Assembly: GCA_963674545.2 (NCBI GenBank)
Contig: CAXXFB010000001.1
Coordinates: 3,239,419-3,303,418, forward strand
Length of the DNA: 64,000 nucleotides
From: JABGQS01 sp963674545
GTDB lineage: Bacteria > Bacillota > Clostridia > Christensenellales > SZUA-584
Direction of reading: 5' to 3'
Position 1 is the stretch's first letter, and every line of letters begins with the position of its first letter. Both the position numbers and the translations under genes were made by a program. This document shows, piece by piece, positions 17,447 to 26,172 of this stretch. Under the pieces are notes generated by a model. The model did no database searches. It was not told the origin of the DNA and saw only the letters and a list, made by a program, of their open reading frames with translations.

Positions 17447-17500
17447 CATGTAAATATATTATTTTTGGTGGAAAAAAATAATCTATTCATGAGGTTTAGA

Positions 17501-19117
17501 ATGCATAAGTTTATCACAATTTTACTGACGCTGATGCTTGCTTTTGCACTGTGTTCATGCTCGGCGGAGGATGAACAGCAGGAAGTAAGCGCAGACGATT
17601 TAGCAGGTACGCCCGCTGCACAGGATGTTGAGGGGCCGGATTCCACACCGGTAAAAACGCCTATAGCAACAACGCAGCCGTTTGAGAGCCAGACACCGGA
17701 GCCGACACAGGAAGTGCAGACAACCGCTCCGCAGACTGACAGGCCAGTCGGTGTAGTGCGCAACAGCGGTGAGATAATTGGCACAGGAGTAGCTTTCAGG
17801 GAAGGCCCAAGTGTTGACTCGGGGCTTATTGAGAGGCTGGGTCATGGCACTATAGTGCAAATTCTGAAAACTAACGTTGATGCTCAGTGGCATCAGGTGA
17901 AATATAACGGAAAAACCGGGTATATCAACAGGATGTATGTAACGCTGGACGCTTCTTTGGACGGATATAAGCTGGATTTTGTTGGAACGATAATCAATTG
18001 TCAGAACGACGTTAACGTTCGAAGCGGGCCGAGCACCGAGTCCGAGGTAATCGGTGTTGCCAACAAAGGAAGCAACCTGACCATACTACCGCAGGATATA
18101 TATATCGAAGACTGGTATCAGGTGGAATACAACGGCGAGGTCGCATATATCCATGCAGATTATCTTGATGTTTCAGCTATTGTTGAAGATGACCAGCTTT
18201 CCGATCTGACTATAAACGGCGGCAGTATATACCCTGCATTTTCACCTAATGAATACGGTTATGTCGTTAAGGCAAGTGCAGCCAGCATTACGATCAAGGC
18301 AAAAGCTAACGACGGAGTTGACATAGACATTGGCGGAAGCGGTAAAAGCAGCTACACTATCGAGATTCCTGCAGCAGGGATGAGGACTGTGCGTATTGCG
18401 CTGGACGGAGAAATACTGTATTCCGTGTATATATCCAGAGACGTAGTTACCGTAGGGACGTGGAACATCAAACGCGGTGACGGCAATCTGTTGATGCAGG
18501 GACGCATGGTTTACGACCAACAGCCAGATATTATGGGAATACAGGAAGCGTACCAAGACCTTACGGCGAGCAATATAATAGACAACCTTGCCAGTCTTAA
18601 AACCAGAGGGATGCCGTATACTACATTTTCGGCGACCATCAATTATTCGAGCGGCGCTAAATATGGCAACGGTATAATTTCCAGCTATAAGTTTAACGGG
18701 ACACAGACCTATAAACTTTATACAGGCGGAAATGAAAAGCGGCTGATGCAGAAGATAGTCGTCAACATTGACGGAAAGACAGTGTCTGTTTACAATACCC
18801 ATTTGACACACAACTCATCTGCAGTAAGAAAAAAGCAGTTTGCTCAGATAGTTGATATACTCGATAAAGATGAGAATGATTATATAATCCTTACCGGAGA
18901 CTTTAATGCTAAAATGTCGGAGTTTTCGGTGTTCGGAGACTATACAGTTGTTAATACGATAGATACAAAGTATTATGATTATTCAAAGAATATCATCGAC
19001 GTTAGCGAGATTGACAATATAGTTGTTACAAAAAACATTGATGTAATAAACTCAAGGATAGTGATTACAAAACTTTCGGATCATTATCCCGTCTTTGCAT
19101 ATCTGGTACTGAATTAG
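17501..19117 (+). CDS. Surface lipoprotein with SH3 repeats and EEP phosphodiesterase domain
   Basis: A 538-residue lipoprotein (signal ending in the FALCSC region near residue 18). A Thr/Pro-rich spacer (about 20-90) resembles wall-spanning linkers. Two bacterial SH3 domains follow (about 90-150 and 160-220; note NVRSGPSTESEVIG). Then comes a cadherin-like beta-sandwich (about 225-305) and an endonuclease/exonuclease/phosphatase domain (TWNIKRGD, QEAYQD, NTHLTHN, LTGDFNAKM, DNIVVTK, SDHYPVF), which carries the metal and catalytic residues of that fold. It probably acts outside the membrane on a phosphodiester such as a polymer or lipid head group. ATG 17501 has GAGG 6 bases upstream; other in-frame ATGs at 17435 and 17489 lack this. 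Confidence 0.85.
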   Translation: MHKFITILLTLMLAFALCSCSAEDEQQEVSADDLAGTPAAQDVEGPDSTPVKTPIATTQPFESQTPEPTQEVQTTAPQTDRPVGVVRNSGEIIGTGVAFREGPSVDSGLIERLGHGTIVQILKTNVDAQWHQVKYNGKTGYINRMYVTLDASLDGYKLDFVGTIINCQNDVNVRSGPSTESEVIGVANKGSNLTILPQDIYIEDWYQVEYNGEVAYIHADYLDVSAIVEDDQLSDLTINGGSIYPAFSPNEYGYVVKASAASITIKAKANDGVDIDIGGSGKSSYTIEIPAAGMRTVRIALDGEILYSVYISRDVVTVGTWNIKRGDGNLLMQGRMVYDQQPDIMGIQEAYQDLTASNIIDNLASLKTRGMPYTTFSATINYSSGAKYGNGIISSYKFNGTQTYKLYTGGNEKRLMQKIVVNIDGKTVSVYNTHLTHNSSAVRKKQFAQIVDILDKDENDYIILTGDFNAKMSEFSVFGDYTVVNTIDTKYYDYSKNIIDVSEIDNIVVTKNIDVINSRIVITKLSDHYPVFAYLVLN

Positions 19118-19140
19118 TCGATAAACAGATTTTAAACAAG

Positions 19141-19184
19141 CTATAGACCGGCAGTGATGACGGACTGTATGTCTATAGTTTTTT
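19141..19184 (+). terminator. Intrinsic terminator
   Basis: CTATAGAC (19141-19148) pairs with GTCTATAG (19171-19178), with a 22-base loop and then TTTTTT. Confidence 0.75.
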
Positions 19185-19216
19185 AATTAAGATAAAAAAA
19201 CGGATATATTCAATTG

Positions 19217-19378
19217 TGATATAATATAGACTTAACATCGCTCTGGAATTGATGTAAAAAAACGATGGTAAATGATACCTGAATATAAATTCCTGTGTAT
19301 GCTGTACTAATTTAAGGATTTATAGCATAAATCAGACTGTTTCAAGTCTTGTCGCTGCTAAATATGTTGTGATATAAT
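19217..19378 (+). promoter_or_regulatory. Two tandem TTGTGATATAAT promoters
   Basis: Extended -10 elements TG-A-TATAAT occur at 19217-19225 and 19370-19378, both inside an identical TTGTGATATAAT (19214-19225 allowing for context, and 19367-19378). Between them lies a loose inverted repeat (TATGCT / AGCATA). The second copy is about 30 bases from the start codon at 19408, so its leader would be very short. Confidence 0.5.
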
Positions 19379-19407
19379 GTACGAAAATGACTCAATAAGG
19401 TGAAAAC

Positions 19408-21315
19408 ATGAAAAAATGGCTCAAGTTATTTGGCAAAAGTGACGAGGGAACTGTATCTGAACAGAATTTGAACACCGGTGTTAAATCCGACGAAAAAGTA
19501 AAGACAACCGATGAGCCTGAATTGATGCAGAAAAAGAAAAATATGAACCCGGACAAAGATAGTAAAAAGAAGACGGATGCTGCCAAGGCTGCTGATACGA
19601 TAGAAGATAAAAAGAAAAGCAGCGTTAGCGTATTGATAATAGAGCTTGTGTTTTCTGTACTACTTCTGGTTTCGATCTGTGCGCTGCGCACAGTGCATCT
19701 GTATGCTAACAATGTAGAACTCGTAAAGTTTTCCGATCTTGGCAAAGACTTATGGATCTATATGGGCATAAGCATAGCTGTGTTTGCTGTAATCCGTGTT
19801 TTTATTAGAAAACCGTATTTTGCATGTCTGCTTACAGCATTTGCAACTTTCTTTGCAGTGAACTTTAACCTGCTTATAGATTTTATGCGCTTGTTTGTAA
19901 ATAAGTATCTTCATGCGTCCATAGGCGGCATAATAATATTTACGGTTCTGGTAACGGGGTTTATATTCCTTATCAGGTTTATCTATAAAAAGAAATTATC
20001 TGTCAGTATAATTACAAAAATACTGGCTGTAACGTTTGCAGGGCTCGTTTTGTTCAATGTGGTTATGGCTTCTGTAGCGATGAATAAGGTTGCATCTGCC
20101 CAGGAAGAGGAAGAAGTTGTACTTGCAACACCTCAGCCTACCGTGGAAGCGACGCCGGAGCCGACAGAAGCAGTCACAACTCCTCAGCCAACACCGGAGC
20201 CGACTGTTGAAGCAACGCCGGAGGCTTTCGGGCTTCCAAATATTTATTTCTTCATTTTGGATGAATACAGCTCTTTCGATATGATAGAGAAATACTACGG
20301 ATATGGCAATAAAGCTTTCAATACTTTCCTTACCACAAACGGTTTTAACGTGATAAAGGAATCCTATTCGACAGATACTCAAACAGGACACAGCATTACC
20401 GATACTCTGAACCTGGAGTATATTTCAAGGCATCTTTCATCCAGCGAATGCCTAAGCCGAATAAAAAATGCATCGTTTTTCACTACACTGTCTGATCTTG
20501 GATATTCACAGTTCCAGATGTCTACCAGCAACAAGTATTTCAGGGGAATATTGAGCCTGAGGTCTGACGAAGGGGAGGAAGCGCTGGAGGAGATAGTCAA
20601 TATGTTCGGGGATGAAGAAGCCGGTGACATAGTGTCGGACAGTTCGATCTCTGACGCCCTGACCGGGCTGTTTGAGCCCGACGCTGACGCAATTATGTAT
20701 GAGGACCCGGATGGGATAAACGAATGGGGATTCTATCCGTCGGATGTTATACGGGAGACCGACAGGTATAAGGACCATAAATATAAAACATATATCAATA
20801 CTCTGCTAAAGGTCTTTGAGTATTACGAAAATCCTGATAATTATGTATACACGACACCAAAGGCCACATACACATACATGACAGCGGCTCATGTACCGTT
20901 TGTGTTCAACGAATATGGAAATGTTTTATCATATAGTCAGAGTCGCAACTGGGAGAATAATGACGTTTACCTTGGACAGTATAAATTTATTACAAAGCAT
21001 TTGATGGCTAGCGTTTCTACAATAATAGAGAATGACCCTGATAGCATAATTATCATAATGTCCGACCACGGTATACGGTATCATGCGGACTGCGGGAAAA
21101 AGCATACCTTTTATATAACAGATAAGGACTCCTGCCGGATAATGAATGCAGTATATATCAAAGGTGAACAGTACGATATGGAAGGCCTTTCCGCAATAAA
21201 TACACTGCGGTATGTCCTCAGCCTTTATGACGGTATTGATTATTCACCAATTGAGGATCCTATAACGTCCGATTCCCCGGACAGATTAAGAGGAATCATA
21301 CCAAACCCAAGATAG
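19408..21315 (+). CDS. Membrane-anchored alkaline-phosphatase-superfamily protein (sulfatase/LtaS-like)
   Basis: A 635-residue protein: a cytoplasmic Lys-rich N-terminus (1-70), about five membrane helices (70-225), a Thr/Pro/Glu linker with two copies of a PTVEATPE unit (235-270), and an extracytoplasmic sulfatase-type domain (275-620). Metal-ligand signatures are FFILDEYSSFD at the start of the domain and MSDHGIRYH near residue 550. The likely nucleophile is a Thr/Ser in TDTQTGHSITDT. The topology is that of LtaS or EptA-like transferases, which move phospho-head groups onto surface polymers. Its place before a phosphonate operon suggests transfer or removal of a phosphonate or phosphoglycerol group. 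The ribosome site AAGGTG precedes ATG 19408. Confidence 0.82.
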   Translation: MKKWLKLFGKSDEGTVSEQNLNTGVKSDEKVKTTDEPELMQKKKNMNPDKDSKKKTDAAKAADTIEDKKKSSVSVLIIELVFSVLLLVSICALRTVHLYANNVELVKFSDLGKDLWIYMGISIAVFAVIRVFIRKPYFACLLTAFATFFAVNFNLLIDFMRLFVNKYLHASIGGIIIFTVLVTGFIFLIRFIYKKKLSVSIITKILAVTFAGLVLFNVVMASVAMNKVASAQEEEEVVLATPQPTVEATPEPTEAVTTPQPTPEPTVEATPEAFGLPNIYFFILDEYSSFDMIEKYYGYGNKAFNTFLTTNGFNVIKESYSTDTQTGHSITDTLNLEYISRHLSSSECLSRIKNASFFTTLSDLGYSQFQMSTSNKYFRGILSLRSDEGEEALEEIVNMFGDEEAGDIVSDSSISDALTGLFEPDADAIMYEDPDGINEWGFYPSDVIRETDRYKDHKYKTYINTLLKVFEYYENPDNYVYTTPKATYTYMTAAHVPFVFNEYGNVLSYSQSRNWENNDVYLGQYKFITKHLMASVSTIIENDPDSIIIIMSDHGIRYHADCGKKHTFYITDKDSCRIMNAVYIKGEQYDMEGLSAINTLRYVLSLYDGIDYSPIEDPITSDSPDRLRGIIPNPR

Positions 21316-21407
21316 TATGATAAAGATGTATTAGCGGAGGTGATACATCAGGATTTGGCCGCTAGCAGTAAAAAACAGCAGAGGTTATTACGGAATGGAG
21401 TATAGAC

Positions 21408-22895
21408 ATGAGCAGCGAGAACCAAACGAATAGCAAACCAGATGGCGCACGCAGCGGTATAATAAAAACATTGATCGACCTTGCATTTATCGCTTTCTGC
21501 GCCGGGTTATCAATGTTTTATCTTTTTACGGGCAATACTACGGAGCTTGAATTTAGAGAAATCGTGTTGCCGCTTGTTGTTTTTTCAGTGATGGGCTGGG
21601 TAATTTATACAATTATTCGGCTTATTCTGAGGAAACCACGAAAAGCAGCTATACTTTCCGGTGTAGTTATGGTGGTCGTTACTAACGCCGGTATGCTTTA
21701 TGATAAACTGGGGTACGTTTTAGTTTTGATTATATGCGCAGTTTTGATTACAGCTGTTTCTATAGTTGTTTTAAGGTTTGTGAAACCGGGAGGAGCAGCA
21801 AAAATAGAGTATATTGCAGCCGGCGTTCTTGCCGGGCTTATACTTTTCAATACAATTCTTAGTATTCCGCAGCTTATTGAGAACAAGAAGCTTTCAAATG
21901 AAGCAGCGAACAAAGCGGCATCGCTTGAACAAATAGATATCCCTGCGCAGTACACAAGTTCTGACAATGAACTTCCTAATGTATATATATTCATATTCGA
22001 CGAGCTTGCAGGTTCACAGTGCATGGACGAGGTGTTCGGATATGATAACACATGGTTCTATAACCACATGCGGGAGCTGGGATTCAGCGTTTCTGACGAC
22101 TGTACAAACCATGAGCAGTTCACAATGGAAACGCTGGCAGGGTTGTTCAATCTTGAATATGCATTTGACTATGACACTTACGGGGCATTTGCGTGCCGGG
22201 AGCGGTTTGTAGATGCTAGGTTCTTTCATATTATGGAAGAGATGGGCTACGATTTATATGAGACGGAAGTTTCGAGCTTTGTAGATTTTGAGCCAAGGAT
22301 GCAGTATGGGAAAAACAGAGAATATCATACTACAGAGGACGGAAGCACAACTGTTGAAGTTATTGCAGGCCGTACACTTTTAGGACCCGCTGCTGATGCG
22401 ATGGGTATCTTCCCGGATACATACAAATGGTATGATGAGATATTGACATATTATACTCTGCCGGAAAGCTACACGTATGAAAACGCATTTACGTTTACTT
22501 ATATATGCTGTCCGCATGCACCGTTTATATATGATATAAACGGCAGCCCGGTTGACAAAGAACACAGAATGGACTGGACGGACTCAAAGTATTTCCTTGA
22601 GCAGTATGAGTATATGTGCAAACGTATAACTCAATCGATGAACGGTGTTATTGAAAACGACCCAGATGCTGTGATAATGGTGCTTTCAGACCACGGAGTA
22701 AAGGCAAATAAATATCTATGGGACGGTCCGCAGACTACGTATGAGCAATCTACAGATACTTTCTTTGCGGTTTATACCGGCGGACGGGACGATCTTGGAG
22801 ATATAAGCGGTCTGTCGGGAGTAAACGTCTTAAGGACGGTTATGAACAAAGAATTCGGGTTTGACCTTGACATGGTGGGTGCACCGGAGAATTAA
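21408..22895 (+). CDS. Second membrane alkaline-phosphatase-superfamily protein
   Basis: A 495-residue paralogue of the preceding protein with a shorter N-terminus: about four to five membrane helices (20-155), a short linker, then the sulfatase-type domain. Key segments line up with the neighbour: FIFDELAGSQ for FILDEYSSFD, NHEQFTMETLAGLFNLEY for the nucleophile region, CPHAPF for AAHVPF, and LSDHGVKAN for MSDHGIRYH. It lacks the long Pro-rich linker. The 92-base gap upstream and 57-base gap downstream contain no clear terminator, so it probably belongs to the same operon as the phosphonate genes. Confidence 0.8.
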   Translation: MSSENQTNSKPDGARSGIIKTLIDLAFIAFCAGLSMFYLFTGNTTELEFREIVLPLVVFSVMGWVIYTIIRLILRKPRKAAILSGVVMVVVTNAGMLYDKLGYVLVLIICAVLITAVSIVVLRFVKPGGAAKIEYIAAGVLAGLILFNTILSIPQLIENKKLSNEAANKAASLEQIDIPAQYTSSDNELPNVYIFIFDELAGSQCMDEVFGYDNTWFYNHMRELGFSVSDDCTNHEQFTMETLAGLFNLEYAFDYDTYGAFACRERFVDARFFHIMEEMGYDLYETEVSSFVDFEPRMQYGKNREYHTTEDGSTTVEVIAGRTLLGPAADAMGIFPDTYKWYDEILTYYTLPESYTYENAFTFTYICCPHAPFIYDINGSPVDKEHRMDWTDSKYFLEQYEYMCKRITQSMNGVIENDPDAVIMVLSDHGVKANKYLWDGPQTTYEQSTDTFFAVYTGGRDDLGDISGLSGVNVLRTVMNKEFGFDLDMVGAPEN

Positions 22896-22952
22896 ACTAG
22901 CCGGCAGGTTTGCCGGATGAATAAATAATAGATTGCGCAGGGTGAAAGACAT

Positions 22953-25034
22953 ATGGAGCTAATCAACAAAATTATAGGTATACCACTCGGATATATCATG
23001 TGGCTGTGCTATATACTTTTCAGGAATTATGGTATTGCGATAGTACTGTTTACTTTGCTTACAAAAGCGCTTATGTTCCCGCTTAACATCTGGGTACAGA
23101 AGAACTCTATCAAGATGGTCAAGCTAAAGCCCAGGCTTAATGAGATAGCTGCGTCTTGTGTCGGGAACAGGGACATGGTTGCTGAAAAGCAGATGGCTTT
23201 ATATAAGCAGGAAAAATATCGGCCGCTTGCCGGAACTTTGCCGCTGCTTATACAGATACCTATAATACTCGGACTTATAGCTGTGGTTTACAACCCGCTG
23301 CAGCATCTTTTACATATAGATGCTAATATAATAGAAGCGCTTACTAATAAGGCGATGGAGCTTACCGGAGTGACCGAACTTGGTTCCGGCGCTCATCTGA
23401 AGATAGTCGAGATGATTAACGATCCTATGTATATTAATGCATTCTCGGGCATAAATATTCCGGGTACGGCAGAAGCAATTGAGAAGATAAGGGCGCTGGA
23501 TCTTGATTTTCTTGGATTCAATCTTTCGAGCACGCCGAGCATTACTATATGGAACAGGCTGCTGCTGATACCACTGCTTTCGGGCGGCAGCGCATTTTTG
23601 CTTTCGGTTGTGCAGAACAAAGTCAACGTTTTGCAGCGTGAAGCGGGATGGTTCGGACGGTGGGGGATGGCGATATTCCTAACGTTGTTCTCACTCTATT
23701 TTGCTTTCATCGTGCCTGCGGGAGTTGGACTGTACTGGATATTGAGCAACATCATTTCACTTCTGCTTATGCTGGTCGTTAACCTGATTTATCCTCCGAA
23801 GAAATATATTGATTATGAAGCATTGGAAAAGAGCAAGGAAGCGCTGGCGCAGAGTAAGGAACTTGAAAAGAAGCTAAAGCCGACCGCAGATCAGAAAGCA
23901 AAGGCAAAAGCGGATTATAAGCGTTTTTTAGATGAAAACAACGTGAAGAAGCTTGTTTTCTATTCCGAAAAAAGCGGTTTTTATAAATATTTTAAGGGCG
24001 TTATAGAGTATATAACGAACAACTCTGACTTAGTTATCCATTACATCACTAGCGATCCAAATGATCAGGTGTTCAATCTGGATAATCCGCAGATAGCGCC
24101 TTATTATATTGATGACAACAGGCTCATAGTGCTTTTTATGAAGATAGAAGCGGAGATGTTCGTGATGACCATGTCTGATATTCAGCAATTTCACCTTAAG
24201 CGTTCGCTGGTAAAAAAGAGCATGGAATATGTCTACATGTTTCATTATCCGCTGAGTACTACTATGGTGCTGCGCAAAGGTGCGCTCGACCATTATAACA
24301 CAATATTCTGCGTTGGGGAGTTTCAGTTTGATGAGATAAGACAGACGGAGAAACACTACGGACTGCCTGAAAAGAATCTTGTGCTGTGCGGATATGCTAT
24401 GCTTGAGGAGCTGCAGGCAAGGTATGACATAATGGAAAAAAAGGTGAGGGAGAACAAGAAGATACTCATCGCTCCGTCTTGGCAGGAGGATAATATACTC
24501 GACAGCTGCATACACGAAATACTGGATGAGCTGCTCGGCAATGGGTATGAAGTTGTAGTAAGGCCGCACCCTGAGTATGTGAAAAGATATGCCGCTAATA
24601 TGAACAATATTGTGGAGCGATACAGGGATTATGAGGGAGACGATTTGTGTTTCGAGCTGGACTTTAGCGACAGCAGCTCTATATTCAACTCTGACCTCGT
24701 TATAAGCGACTGGTCGGGTACTGCTTATGAAGCTGCGTTCGTAACGAAAAAGCCGGTTATATTCATTAACACGCTGCCTAAGATAAACAACCCTGAATAT
24801 AACGTTATAGAAGCGCAGCCGCTGGAGATGGTGCTGCGGGATGAGATAGGTATGCAGATAGACCCGGACAAAATGGGCGGACTGTGCCCGGCTATAGAAG
24901 AGCTTCTTGCGTCCGGAGAAAAGTATGCTGCAAGGATAGAAGAGATAAGGAATACTTATATTGCTAATTTCGGCAAGAGTGCGCAGACCGGCGGACAATA
25001 CATTATAGATAAATTAACTGATAAAGGAAATTGA
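22953..25034 (+). CDS. Fusion of YidC/Oxa1-type insertase and CDP-glycerol glycerophosphotransferase-like domain
   Basis: A 693-residue two-part protein. Residues 1 to about 290 are YidC/Oxa1-like with five hydrophobic segments. The position of the conserved groove arginine is a lysine (K38 in LLTKALMFPL). A charged helical linker (290-325) leads to residues 330-693, a TagB/TagF-type glycerophosphotransferase GT-B domain (VVVRPHPEYVK, SDLVISDWSGTAYEAAF, KKPVIFIN). TagF-like enzymes transfer a polyol phosphate from a CDP-linked donor to a membrane acceptor. The stop is one base from the start of phosphonopyruvate decarboxylase, so the fusion is tightly tied to phosphonate synthesis. I infer transfer of CMP-activated hydroxyethylphosphonate (or glycerol phosphate) at the membrane. 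Confidence 0.85.
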   Translation: MELINKIIGIPLGYIMWLCYILFRNYGIAIVLFTLLTKALMFPLNIWVQKNSIKMVKLKPRLNEIAASCVGNRDMVAEKQMALYKQEKYRPLAGTLPLLIQIPIILGLIAVVYNPLQHLLHIDANIIEALTNKAMELTGVTELGSGAHLKIVEMINDPMYINAFSGINIPGTAEAIEKIRALDLDFLGFNLSSTPSITIWNRLLLIPLLSGGSAFLLSVVQNKVNVLQREAGWFGRWGMAIFLTLFSLYFAFIVPAGVGLYWILSNIISLLLMLVVNLIYPPKKYIDYEALEKSKEALAQSKELEKKLKPTADQKAKAKADYKRFLDENNVKKLVFYSEKSGFYKYFKGVIEYITNNSDLVIHYITSDPNDQVFNLDNPQIAPYYIDDNRLIVLFMKIEAEMFVMTMSDIQQFHLKRSLVKKSMEYVYMFHYPLSTTMVLRKGALDHYNTIFCVGEFQFDEIRQTEKHYGLPEKNLVLCGYAMLEELQARYDIMEKKVRENKKILIAPSWQEDNILDSCIHEILDELLGNGYEVVVRPHPEYVKRYAANMNNIVERYRDYEGDDLCFELDFSDSSSIFNSDLVISDWSGTAYEAAFVTKKPVIFINTLPKINNPEYNVIEAQPLEMVLRDEIGMQIDPDKMGGLCPAIEELLASGEKYAARIEEIRNTYIANFGKSAQTGGQYIIDKLTDKGN

Positions 25035-25035
25035 T

Positions 25036-26169
25036 ATGGATGTAAAATTGTTTTTAGAAGGTATAAAGAGTTTAGGGGTTGACAGTTATTACGGCGTCCC
25101 GGATTCGCAGCTAAAAGCATTGTGCGATTTGCTGTTTGAGCAGTATGGAGTGGGCAAAGAGCACATAGTGGCGGCAAATGAAGGAGCGGCAGTTGGCCTT
25201 GCGGCAGGGCACTATCTTGCAACGGGAAAGCCTGCACTTGTCTATATGCAGAACAGCGGGATAGGCAATGCTGTTAATCCTATAGCTTCGCTTCTGAGTG
25301 ACGATGTTTATGCGATACCCTGCATATTCGTTATCGGGTGGAGGGGAGAGCCGGGCATAAAAGACGAACCCCAGCACGCATTTCAAGGCAAGGCCACACT
25401 GCCGCTGCTTGATGTGCTGGACATTACCTACTCGGTTATTTCCGGCGAGACTACGCAGGAAGAATTCGATTTGTTGATAAAAAATGCGGCGGAATGCGCT
25501 GCAAAGGGAAAAAGCTGTGCGTTCGTTATTAAAAAAGGAGCGCTTAGCTATGACGGTAAAGCTTCTTATAAAAATGATAATACCATGAGCCGTGAAGATG
25601 CTATAAGGATTATTGCGCAGAATGCGGACGAAGAAGATGTCTTCGTATCTACGACTGGCAAAGCTTCAAGAGAGCTCTTTGAGATACGTGAGGCACAGGG
25701 TGCAGGACATGCACATGACTTTCTGACAGTCGGTTCTATGGGGCATTCGTCGATGATAGCACTTGGCATTGCAATGGAGAAAAAGGACACAAGGGTATGG
25801 TGTATAGACGGGGACGGTGCAATGGTGATGCATCTGGGAAGCGCGCTTATAGAAGCGCAGCAAAAGTGCAGCAATCTTGTTCATATAGTGCTAAATAACG
25901 AAGCTCATGAATCTGTGGGAGGGATGCCGGTTGCAATGGGCAGAGCGGATTTCTGTGTAATTGCGAAGGTACTGGGCTACGATTATTATACGTGCGTATC
26001 TGATGGGGAAGGTTTGAAAAGCTGTATAGAGGAAGTCAAAGCCGGAAAAGGCACAGCCCTTATTGAGGTGAAGGTTGCGATTGGGTCGAGAAAAGACCTG
26101 GGACGGCCGACGACTACACCAAAAGACAACAAACAGGCATTGATGGAATATCTCAGCGAAAGGGAGTAA
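25036..26169 (+). CDS. ppd: Phosphonopyruvate decarboxylase
   Basis: A 377-residue thiamine-diphosphate enzyme that turns phosphonopyruvate into phosphonoacetaldehyde and CO2, the irreversible step that pulls phosphonate synthesis forward. Visible features are the N-terminal PYR half with GVPDSQL, the catalytic Glu in AANEGAAVGLAAG, QNSGIGN, and DEPQH. The C-terminal PP half has the GDGAMVMHLGSAL ... NNEAHESVGG thiamine motif near residue 260. The length fits Ppd and the gene lies beside PEP mutase. Translation is coupled to the upstream fusion. Confidence 0.93.
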   Translation: MDVKLFLEGIKSLGVDSYYGVPDSQLKALCDLLFEQYGVGKEHIVAANEGAAVGLAAGHYLATGKPALVYMQNSGIGNAVNPIASLLSDDVYAIPCIFVIGWRGEPGIKDEPQHAFQGKATLPLLDVLDITYSVISGETTQEEFDLLIKNAAECAAKGKSCAFVIKKGALSYDGKASYKNDNTMSREDAIRIIAQNADEEDVFVSTTGKASRELFEIREAQGAGHAHDFLTVGSMGHSSMIALGIAMEKKDTRVWCIDGDGAMVMHLGSALIEAQQKCSNLVHIVLNNEAHESVGGMPVAMGRADFCVIAKVLGYDYYTCVSDGEGLKSCIEEVKAGKGTALIEVKVAIGSRKDLGRPTTTPKDNKQALMEYLSERE

Positions 26170-26172
26170 CCG

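Noticed and set aside
22953..25034. Ordinary housekeeping YidC
   Set aside because: It is fused to a glycerophosphotransferase domain, is embedded in a phosphonate operon and has lysine instead of the groove arginine; a housekeeping yidC normally lies near rnpA and the origin.
25036..26169. Sulfopyruvate decarboxylase or acetolactate synthase
   Set aside because: Related thiamine enzymes, but the adjacent PEP mutase and reductase genes fit phosphonopyruvate.
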